A stretch of DNA of 64,000 nucleotides from NCBI RefSeq assembly GCF_905220415.1, contig NC_059553.1, positions 3,372,501-3,436,500 of the forward strand, given 5' to 3'. This document shows positions 46,130 through 56,400 of this stretch, piece after piece. The DNA comes from Colias croceus. Its lineage: Eukaryota; Arthropoda; Insecta; Lepidoptera; Pieridae. Each line of letters starts with the position of its first letter. The stretch's first letter is position 1. The notes beneath the pieces are model-generated. The model had not been told where the DNA came from and searched no databases. It saw only the letters and a list, made by a program, of their open reading frames with translations. Both the position numbers and the translations under genes were made by a program.

Positions 46130-49100
46130 GTGCGGTGCGGCGCTCACTGCGCACGCGTGTCTTAACATTTGCACTTTTTTATTTTATTTTTATTTTTTTA
46201 TGTGACGAATTCTCTCCTAGAGCCATATGTTGACGTGATATTGCTATATCCATTTCGGTAAAATTGTAAAAAAAAAAGTATGAAATTGTTGTTTTGTCTT
46301 TTATTTTGTATATTTGAAATCTTTCTTTGAAAATTGAAATATATTTCTATCTATGTGTTATTGTAAATAATAGAACACCATGTAAATGGATCCGCATACT
46401 ATGGTACAGTAACAAGAAACATGCATTTTTAGAATTTAAAACATACTTAAACAAAATAGTCATATCATGTCGTCATAAGTCCCCTGCGTAAATGTATCTA
46501 TATTTTATTATTTTTCAAGTGTTTATCTAGAATATGATTCACCATCAAGATAATAGTTTGTATTTATTTTTCAAAGAAAAAGATAATTACATTTTACATT
46601 TAACATTTTTAAACGATACTTCGTTTTTTGTTACGTCAGGAGAGATTCGTCCTTTATACAACGACAGACTGTATTTAAATAAATCATTTTAATTGTACAG
46701 AATATATATTTTGTTCCAAATAACTTTTTCGATATGTACATTTTTCTTTAGATAATGAAGTCATTGTAGATCATCAATTATAAGTCTACTAAAATAATAT
46801 AGTTGATTAAATCATGTAGGCTAAAAACTCATATTCACTGTACATTTATACTTAAAATTTAAAAAAAAAAACATTCCAATACGGTTCTGTCGTTGTATTT
46901 TTTAGATATCAGGATTTGTATAAAGAATATATTCGCTCACAACTTTAAATGTAAAGTTAAAACTATATTTGTATAAATGTTAAATTAGTTTCCATTTAAC
47001 ATAAGTCTGCTATGTCCTCTAATGTTAATAAATAAGAGTAAGTTGATCTCTATTCATGTTGTATGTATCGTCAAATGTGAGGTCTATTTGAAATTATTAG
47101 GGTGATGTAAAAATACACATAAAAATAAAACTTATGATAATATGAAATTCATTTCTTTGGTAAGTGTTTGAAACCAAATTTTCATAGATAGTATTATTAT
47201 ATGTTTTTTTAAGAACATTGCTGGCAAGTAATTAAAAAACACATACGTCATTAATAAAAAAAAATGCAAAAAAGTTTTTATATGTCGGTAATGGATTTAT
47301 TAATTCCTTATAACGAGTCTGAATTTAGTATTAATTTTTTTTTTGTTTGGTTTTATTATTTAACACAAGAACCAATACAAAATTTTTGTGCTTAGCCAAA
47401 TTAGGAAAATACAAAACGAGGTTATCTATAATAAATTAATGTTTGTCTATAATATTTTATCGATGTGTATTTGATTCGAAATCGAGATTAAGACGTTCTT
47501 TAGATAGTCTGTGAAGTTCCAATTTTGATTTATTAAAAAAACTGTTTTTTTAGTACCTACATAATTAAAATAATTTGTAAAAAAAACAAGTTCAAGATTC
47601 AAATGTCACAGACATTATGCATTTATAATTTCATTTGAATCTATGTTGTGTATCATCATGTATGGTTAAAGTTTTTGTGTTTTTTAAAGTTGGTAATGTA
47701 ATAAGTAATCAAAGAATTGCGAGAAGAAAGTCTTAAATATTCATCTTCATAATATGATGTGCACTTTGTTATTATAATTATATTAGTTTTTGCATAATAT
47801 TGTTTTGCTTTTATATCATAAGAGTAAACTTGATCAGAAATTAGGTGTTGAATAATCTTCCAAAGTAAATTCATTATAAAAATTTAGACGGTAAAGTCGT
47901 AAACCTTATTTCTGGTCAATGTCACATTTGTCTATATTTTTATATTTGTTATTTTAAATGCATATTTTACTAGAAATCATATTCCAATATAGTTAAGGTT
48001 ATTTGTGTCGATAGAGGATGGAACTGCTTGTTCATGTTATCTACCCACTTTTATGTCCGGTTTATACGCTTAATACTAAGTGCTTAGTGCTTTTCACATC
48101 ACTATATTATATATTGACAAGTGAGAAGTAACCGTTCACACATAGAAAAAGTGGAAGCTACAAGTGACCAGCCATTTGATTTTCACTTGCCAGTACAACT
48201 TGTCACCTAAATTGTCGAACTGTTTACACCAATACAACAAGCGACAACTTCGCAGTCAGTTTCGACTTGTCGCTTAGTAAATTTCGCTTTCTATTCAATT
48301 GCACTATTTACTAACTACACTAGGGACGGAGTATTAGTGACAAGCACTAAACATTTTATTAGTAGGTAAGTCTGTCTAAACTGGGCAAATAATGGTCAAG
48401 TGACCAATTGACAAGAAATTAGTTAGTCTCATTAAATGTCGAGTCTTATATGTATAATTATTTTTATATTGCCAAATATATTTAGCGGTAATTTGGTGTA
48501 TGGAGAAGAGTTATAAAGAAAAGTATAAATATTGTTTGTTTCGAATTATAAATATTGTACTTTATTCCAATTATATTATTTACTTAAACATTATTATGCG
48601 TTTTATTTCATATTGTCTCTTGCCTTTTTAAAATGTTTAAGTACTCTAAGCCCCTACATACTGTGTACGTGTGAGCATAGGCCCATTCTTTCAATATAAA
48701 TAATTTTTCTTGCCTGACTTTCCTGTTACGGTCATAATATTATACGTCGTATAGTTTTTTAAGCAATATTTGCAACGTTCAATGAGTAACTATGTATAAT
48801 AAAATGGTAAAAATAATTAATATGCTTCATAGTTAAAAAGTTGTTTGCAGTTTGTATGTACATCCCTTTATTGGTCGAATTTTGATTAAATCTTACGTGG
48901 ACTCATCCAGATAAGATTAACCTACTATCTTCTATGATTTTGAAATCAGTACACTGAAAAGACAACTGCAGTGTATTAGATAAATACCTACATGTAATTA
49001 AATTGATAGAGATAGCGGTTCGTAGTATTATAAGATTCATTTGAAATAAGTTGAATGAAAACAAAAAAGGATTATTAAATTTGTATCAATATGGAATAAG

Positions 49101-49213
49101 AAATTTTATTACTAATTAATTATTAATCAGGGCATACGTGGACAAATCACACATATCTGATAAAAGGTACTTATCAAGCCCTTGCTAGCGATAACTTTTT
49201 CTCTTTGATTGCC
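46130..49213 (+). other. Sorting nexin 3'UTR, then non-coding intergenic DNA
   Basis: A first good poly-A signal is AATAAA at 46678-46683, about 550 nt after the stop. Later AATAAA motifs exist (near 47029). The rest is AT-rich with no recognisable gene or repeat. Confidence 0.45.
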
Positions 49214-49267
49214 TATATATTGAACGCCAACGTTATCACATTTAGTGAACAATATCATAACTATCAG
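49214..49267 (+). promoter_or_regulatory. Core promoter and leader exon of the 270-aa gene
   Basis: TATATAT at 49214-49220, an initiator-like TTTAGTG about 28 bases on, and a donor ATCAG|GTAAGG ending a non-coding exon at 49267. The 154-nt intron ends at CATTGCAG (49421). Confidence 0.6.
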
Positions 49268-49426
49268 GTAAGGCCCAGTTATTTATTTATAGATAATATT
49301 GTATCGTTCTTGTTATTGTAATATTTATAACGCAGTTTGTGAGTAAACAATTTTTAAATTCTTTTTTAGCTAGTTAAAAAGTTAGTAAGTAAGTACTTAA
49401 TGATTTTTTTTTTCATTGCAGATAAT

Positions 49427-50239
49427 ATGATGAAAATCTTCCTTTGCCTTGCTTGTATTTTCGCCGCCGTCTCGGCAATCCCGAGGCCAGCGGTCGATGA
49501 AGTGCAAGTGGCATCAAATTACGTGCCCCAACAATTTAGAAGAGATTCAATCCCACTAGAAATTTTCAGAGATGTGGCTGTAGCTGAAAACTCAGATGAA
49601 TCTTATGTTCCTGAAGCTATCCTTGTTAAATTTATAGATATCAAACCTCTGCAGCCAGTTATGGACGATTTAAAAGAATTAATCGATGATGCGTCCCGTG
49701 CTCTCCAGATCAATCCAGAAATAGTCCAGGTTGCTGATATTCCTCATAATGAAGGTTTTCATTATGAGCCCATTCAAGTTGCTAATTTACCAATTAATTC
49801 GAATGATGCGGAAAAAGTGATGGTGGTGGATAGCCCTGCAGAGATCGAGAGTGATGGTGAAATTCCTCAAGTAGACTCAGTGCAAGTGGTGGACAATCTT
49901 CCTAAGAGTGACGCAGTTGCAGAAAGCAATGCTGATGGAGAAGTTGTCAAACGCCCAATAGACGAAGAGCAGAATGAAGCTATTCAAGTGGCATCTATTC
50001 CCATTTTGGACGTTAACGTAAATTCGCCTTCAGATGATGAATTTCGTGCTGTGAAATTTGTCGACAATTCGGAAATGGATGGAAGCGACACCTTTGTTGC
50101 TGTACCATTAGCACCTTCTGAATTGGATTCTCTGCGCGTAAATTTCGGTGATGTTCATGAAGAAGAGCCTGTGAATGAAAATAACGAGAAGTTTTCTTAT
50201 TATCCACTAAGACTGTATCCCGACCCACTTTTACGTTAA
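49427..50239 (+). CDS. Secreted acidic 270-aa protein with repeated QVA motif
   Basis: One coding exon. The start is the ATG at 49427, five bases after the acceptor ending at 49421; an upstream in-frame ATG at 49400 lies in the intron. Residues 1-17 form a signal peptide (MMKIFLCLACIFAAVSA). The mature protein is acidic, nearly cysteine-free and largely disordered in appearance. A motif of the form (E/P/S)(V/I)QVA(x)xxP recurs five times: VQVASNYVP, VQVADIP, IQVANLP, VQVVDNLP and IQVASIP. A short helical part with DDLKELIDDASRALQ lies near residue 83. I do not recognise the family. Secretion is inferred; the function is unknown. A poly-A signal is at 50334-50339. Confidence 0.87.
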   Translation: MMKIFLCLACIFAAVSAIPRPAVDEVQVASNYVPQQFRRDSIPLEIFRDVAVAENSDESYVPEAILVKFIDIKPLQPVMDDLKELIDDASRALQINPEIVQVADIPHNEGFHYEPIQVANLPINSNDAEKVMVVDSPAEIESDGEIPQVDSVQVVDNLPKSDAVAESNADGEVVKRPIDEEQNEAIQVASIPILDVNVNSPSDDEFRAVKFVDNSEMDGSDTFVAVPLAPSELDSLRVNFGDVHEEEPVNENNEKFSYYPLRLYPDPLLR

Positions 50240-50333
50240 GTTACCTAAGTACTTAGTTGGTAAATTTTCATACTTTTGAATCATTATAAATTATATACCT
50301 ACGTATACATAGTTAGTTAACTACTTACATATA

Positions 50334-50339
50334 AATAAA
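50334..50339 (+). terminator. Poly-A signal of the 270-aa gene
   Basis: AATAAA 95 nt after the stop codon. Confidence 0.65.
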
Positions 50340-50705
50340 AATGTAAAAATCAAAAAACACATCTTTTATTGTCGATTAATCTAATTAATTTTATATACCT
50401 ATGAATTTATTATGAATCAAATTGACTCATATCATTATCATATAAGTACCTAATGTAATTAATTTAGATCACGTTTTAAATCCCTGTAAACTTTTTTGTT
50501 TAGGCTCTGCGTCTCATCTAGCGTTTGTAGTACCAACCTAGCAATCTGCAACGAAGTTTTGAACTTTTGAATATCCGGATTATCGGTTACTTACTTAAAA
50601 ATAAAAAAAATGTCGACTATGTCTAGAATAGTCGTCTATACAATATACATAATGCGTCCATTTTAATAAAGCGGGTCTAGGACGCTTCTACCAAAATTAT
50701 TTATA

Positions 50706-51170
50706 ACTAGCTTCCGCCCGCGACTCCGTCCGCGCGGATGTCGGTCTTCGCGTGGATGGTTATTTCTCCATTTTGAGTACCTCTGACAATAACATCTTAT
50801 AAATATCTATTGGACCCAATTCCCAAATACGGCTAGGCCTATAATAATACGCAACGTGTGTTCGCGGTTCTACGGAACAACGTTTATGGATAAAACTGAA
50901 AAATTAAGATTAATTTTTTCTACGTATTTTTCCAGGATAAAAAGTATCCTATTTTACGCCCAGGATATTAAGGTATAATTATACCAAGTTTCATCGAAAT
51001 CGAACCGCTAGTTTTCACGTGATGCCTTCACATACAGACAGACAGACAAAAATTTTTTTAATCACATATTTGGGTTTGGTATAGATCCAGTAACACCCCC
51101 TGCTATTTATTTTTTCAATATTTTCAATGTACAGAATTGACCCTTCTACAGATTTATTATATGTATATAG
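50706..51170 (-). repeat. Interspersed repeat, family C
   Basis: Reverse-oriented, longer relative of 12748-13058. It starts ACTAGCTTCCGCCCGCGACT and includes TATACCAAGTTTCATCGAAA, CCCCCTGCTATTTATTTTTT and TTGACCCTTCTACAG. About 150 extra bases (around 50745-50905) are absent from the other copy. Confidence 0.7.
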
Positions 51171-51752
51171 ATTTCTGTATACGATTATTTGACGGATTTT
51201 AATATTAAAATATAAATCAATCTGTGATATAAAATAAGATCAAGATTATTTCTTTTACCCCAATAAACCTTCATAATAAGATATTGGTAAACGTGACAAT
51301 TTATTAAAGTAAACTGGTAGGTAGTGGAATTTTACGAGAATTATTTATTTACTTATTCTGAAACTTCTAGATTATAAAGTTTTGATCTTGTAAAAGACGA
51401 GGAAATCAAGGCGAGGGTTGTCTAAAATTAATAATAGTCAGTAAATTAAATTAAGTATGATAGATCAATATTGCTATCAACTTTTTAATTTTTGTAATTA
51501 ATGTTCATTCATAATACTCTCATTACTATGCTACTTGAATCATTATAACATTATTTTCTTACAAAAGTTATTATAAAAGGTTTACATATTTGACATTATA
51601 GAAGATGAGACATACTATAGGTATGCATATCACAGTCATCTCCCAGTTCAATGGTATATTCATGGAAAATTAAGTAGGTATATTATTACTTAGTGTTATA
51701 GCAAAATCAATATAACTAGATAGAAAAAAAAAAACATTATAATTCAATACAA

Positions 51753-51758
51753 TTTATT
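51753..51758 (-). terminator. Poly-A signal of mRpL13
   Basis: AATAAA on the minus strand, about 50 nt after the stop codon at 51811-51809. Confidence 0.65.
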
Positions 51759-51808
51759 GACTACAATAACATCTATCTGACCTAAAAATAACTGCTTTAA
51801 ACCAAAAC

Positions 51809-52704
51809 TTATTTAAGCACATAATCGCTAGGATATTCCATGACTTTGGGGAATTTCTGAACATCTTCCTCAGGTATGTGATCTAGTCTTGTGGGAACGA
51901 AACGTAGTTGTCTTATTTGATTGGTTACATTTTGCATCACATCATCAGGAACCTCTTCACCGGGATATATGAACAATCTCTGCATTGTGTGTCGCCTCTG
52001 TAGATTACCTTTCATTGATCTGTATACTGCTTTCTTTATAATCTGTAAAAATACAATCATGTATATTAGTATTTTAAGGAAGTTATTTTTTTTAGGTAAA
52101 AAACAGTTTTATTTTCTGAACACAATAATTAATTATGTTTTATTTACTTTTTAATACCTACTATTCTAAATAAAATCAGTGAATAAATTATTCTGTCTTT
52201 CTCCAATACATAGTTCCGTATTTGGGTAAATACTGACCTGTCTTTTGTCTAGATTGGATAGTATAAAAATTGTTCACCTTATAATATTGCAATACATCAT
52301 ACAAGTTTAATCACAAACCATGGTAGGATCCTTGTTGTGAACTTCCCAGGCTAAAGTCCAAGAAGCTCCTCCAGGATATCCTGTGTGGTGGAAATACGCC
52401 CGCTTTCGCCATTCATCTCCTCGTAAAGCTATTTCTCTGCTGTTTATACAAACGACGACATCTCCACAATCATTCATTGGATGATAAATTGGTTTATGTA
52501 AACCCATTAAATACTTTTTAATAACGTTTGCCGACTGGTACGGGTCTTGCCATTTGCAGTCGAAAATATGCCAGGTTCGCGCAAAGGTAGCCCATTGCTA
52601 AAATAACAAATATAGAGGTTAAAAAAACTTCAATAGAATTAAGAGGTTTTATCCAAACGATATTATATTTTGAGTGATACCTGCACACGCTTCGCCGCTG
52701 ACAT
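51809..52704 (-). CDS. mRpL13: Mitochondrial large ribosomal subunit protein uL13m
   Basis: Three exons on the minus strand, all phase 0: 52704-52681 (MSAAKRVQ), 52597-52319 and 52042-51809. They give 178 residues, a usual length for the insect protein. Family landmarks are QWATFARTWHIFDCKWQDPY, HPMNDCGDVVVCIN, YFHHTGYPGG, IIKKAVYRSMKGNLQRR and MQRLFIYPGEEVPDDVMQN. It is a structural protein of the mitochondrial 39S subunit. The first exon carries only eight codons, with the ATG chosen because the coding frame, donor (GTATCA) and homology all agree. It lies 700 bp downstream of LTA4H on the same strand and convergent with the 270-aa gene. Confidence 0.97.
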
Positions 52705-53303
52705 AATTTTTGGCTTTTATTTGTAATTCTATTGAGAAAACAATAAATAAGTTTCTATTATTTTTTTAATGTTACACTTTTAGGTTATTTTGACAGTCAG
52801 TGAGTGAATATGTCAATGTCGTTGTCGTTCTGACTTTTGACATATTATTATAGTCAAATTTTAATATGTCTTCAGATTCCAGGTGTTTGGTATATTTTTT
52901 TATATAGGTATCAATTCAAATTTTGTATATTTATACCACAGATTTATACAATGTCTTTATCACTACGGATGGCTGGATTGATTTTAAAAACTTTTGGTTT
53001 ATTAGAATACGATTTTAATTTTAATCAAAACTTACAATAATATTTACTCGTATGGGGGCGAAACCGGCGAAACGAACAGACTCAGCAGCTAGTAAACTAA
53101 GCTAGTAAATTATATGTATAAAACTATCAAACTTTTCACATTATAAGTCATTAATTATTGGATCGTATTCAACGACATTAGGCAACAAGAATTACGAATA
53201 AACTTTGATTTAATTGATAGTTTGCTCCGGAAAAGTTGTTGTTATTACTTATTATCTAAAATATAGGAACAAATACAATACACATTATAATAATTATAAA
53301 TCA
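52705..53303. other. Intergenic, mRpL13 promoter side
   Basis: AT-rich, containing a degenerate CTAGT-type remnant near 53050-53095 (GGGGCGAAACCGG, CAGCAGCTAGT). No gene was seen; the plus-strand frame 52837-53040 is incidental. Confidence 0.4.
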
Positions 53304-53309
53304 TTTATT
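53304..53309 (-). terminator. Poly-A signal of LTA4H
   Basis: AATAAA on the minus strand, about 92 nt after the stop at 53403-53401. Confidence 0.55.
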
Positions 53310-53400
53310 ATGTAAATAAAAACATTTGCAATATAATCAAATGAATCTTTAAAAATTGCAATTATTTACAATAAATAAAATAAACTGAAATGCAAAAAAA

Positions 53401-56400
53401 CTATTCACTGAGATGCAAGTCTTTTCTTAGAGTATACGCAGATACGTGCATCATATACTGTTCATTCTCTAGGAAATTATCAATTGCTCTTTGTCTCATG
53501 GCTTCCCAGGCATATAAGTCTCTGTATATCGGCCTTACATACTTCATACGACCTTGGCTATTCACAAATTGTAATATTTCATTTATTTTGGATTCATCTC
53601 GGCTCTTGATACATAATCTTAGCCAGCGATATGTAATTTCTGTGTTCTTGCTTGTAGCTATTTTATAAGTATCTCCCATTTTTTGTAATCTGTCAACTGG
53701 CAGAGCATCTCCATCAATGAGATCTTGAAGGAAGTTGATAATTTGTTGTGGTGTGAATGTCATGATGTCATTGTAGTCGAAGGTAGTTTTAACGTTGCTT
53801 ATCTTCGCTCGCAGGTCCGTCACCGCTTTAGTCATAGATGTGTCGTACCTGAGAGAAACAAAAAATTGGATGTGAAAAACGGGAAATTTTGATAGAATGA
53901 CGACGCAAAATATACCGCATCCATTGATGCTATTTTTATACACTACCATTTTAAAGTAAAACACGTAGAAGTGGCATAGGCATAGAAATTTAAGTGATTA
54001 AAAACGTAGAATATTACATTTGAAAAAAAAAAGAAAAAATTAATATCTTACAATAAACATAATTTACATAAACAATACAATTAAAACCAAGACAATACGA
54101 TTTGAAATAATAATAAACAATACAGAAAATGGACAAAATTGATACAATTAATCATCTATAATATGGTGATAAACTTTTTTTAATCACGTATTTACTTACG
54201 CCGGTATAACAGGCGGCATTCCGGACTTATGTAGCCAAGTCTCCCAGTCCACTTTCTTCAACGCCTCATTTTCTTTGAAATATTCAAATAGATGCGCCTT
54301 GAATTGCTCAGTGTCTATGGACTGCCGTTGGAATTTGTTCAAGTATGACCTCAGGAAATCATCAAATACTTCTGAAAAGTAAAAACATGATTTTAGCGAG
54401 AATTATAATAGTTTGATGGATTACTCTTCTAATTAATATTAGATGAATAAATTAACCAACTCTTTTTAAATAGCACGGGAATTTACTAAATATAACTTGG
54501 ACATGTTATTTTATAATTCTGATGGTTCTAACTTCTAAACTTCTGAAATGCACATTAAAAAAAGAAGAGATAAGGAAGAATAAGAAACAGATGACTATGT
54601 CTGTGTGAATGAGCCACACCTCTGAATCTTACCAGGTCCACCGAAGAGATCTTCCAAATATCGCAAAAACAGCGACCCCTTTTCGTATGGAACAGTCGAG
54701 AATGCATCATCCGGGTGTACATTCGTCAAATTGACGACCAAACGCGTCAACGCATTATCTACACCCAATTGGTGGACCTACAAACAAAAATATATAATGT
54801 AAACTCCCCCTTACCTGGACCTCCAACTAAATCTTCGAGATAGCGAAGGAATAGAGACCCTTTCTCGTAGGGCACTCTTGAGAACGCGTCATCTGGGTGC
54901 GTTTGGTTCAAGTCGGGAACTAATTGCGTGAGGGGATTGCTCGCACCGAGATTTTTGTTTATCTGCAAACGCAGATTTTTAAGTCAATTTTGTGTTTATA
55001 TTTAGGAATGAACAAGGGACTGAGTTGAATATTAGTTTGAATGTAATAAGAATGTACTGGGATTCTACACAACTGCCTAATTGATGTAATCAGTTGATAA
55101 CAAATCACAGCCAGTGACCGACTATTAACAAAGTGAGGCACAATTCGTACGAATGCGCCACGAATCAAAGGAAGGCGGCATTTTATACTATTCGACATCT
55201 AAACACATTCTGATAGGGAATAGTGATAACTATATTGACAACAATATTAAATCAAGAGTTACGTCTAACACTATACAGGGTGTAATCGTTAAGTGTGCAC
55301 AAGCGATTATTCCGTAACTATTGCAGATACCAAAAAACTTTAAACTGATATCGAAAGTACTTAACCTAATGAGTAAAATGGCCATCATAATTTTTTAAAA
55401 ATAAAACGAGAAATATCCAAAAATGTTACATTAAACGCTCCCATACATTTTATTTCCCATACATTTTGTATTCATAGCAGATTTTCGAAGTGATGTCCTC
55501 ATTGTGCAATACAATGAGGAGCTCTATTTATAGTTTCTAAATGAACTTCCCTTCAAATTTGCGAAGTAATTAAAGCAGAAAACCAAAAAAAGAAAGAAAA
55601 AGCTAAAATCTTTCATATTAAATGTACTAGGTTGATCCAAAAGTAATGTTAATTGGGTATTTCCTGTGCACATAAAAATATAAAATAAATGTTTTTTGCT
55701 TGCTCATGTATTCACTAAGTAATCACAAAAAAATCATATCAACAGGCCACGTTTCCAATTATTTACATTAATTTGAATGTGAACCGTGCGTGCCAGAATG
55801 TTTCCCGACGAAAAGAAGAAACAATGATTCGACATGTAGAGGGTAAATTTCTAAATGTTTAATGATATCAGGATAATTTTTTGTCACGTTTTGTGATTAT
55901 GGACGTTACCCGAGTTCACCATGTTTATGCTGAAACCAAAAAACAATCAATGTCCTGGATGCGAGCTTCCAAAGTGACGATGAAGAAATTCAAAGTGAAA
56001 ATCAGTAGGTTAGATTAAAGCGGTTGTTTTTTGGGACGCTGAAGGAATAATTATGGTGGAATATTTTAAAAAGGTAGCCACTTTATTGGGCTCTTACTAA
56101 ACAGACCAAATTAAAAGATTGCGGTAGGTGAGTAAGGAAAAGAGACATGGCAAACTGCGGACCTGAACGCTGTTTCACCAAGACAATGCACCAGATCACA
56201 AAGCGTCAGTTGCGATGGCTGCCATTCAAAAATCGGCATTCCAAATGCTTGAACACCTACCCTATTTTTTAGATCTAGCTCCTATTTACTTTTATCTCTT
56301 TCCTCGGCACAAGAAACACTTTCTTAGCAATAAATTATTTTAAGACGACAGCGAAGTGATGGCCGCGTGGAGGGATTTTTGTGGATGAAGTCAAAGTTTT

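Noticed and set aside
48050..48430. Possible inverted-repeat element with scattered ACTTGTCGC/AGTGACAAG-like words
   Set aside because: The pairing is patchy, and no clear ends or duplications could be defined by eye.
49400..49426. Upstream ATG of the 270-aa gene at 49400
   Set aside because: It lies before the splice acceptor CATTGCAG (ending 49421), inside the 5'UTR intron. The signal peptide starts cleanly at 49427.
54759..55198. Frames running from exon 9A into introns
   Set aside because: They are read-through artefacts of unspliced sequence. Splice sites and homology define the exon as 54815-54962.
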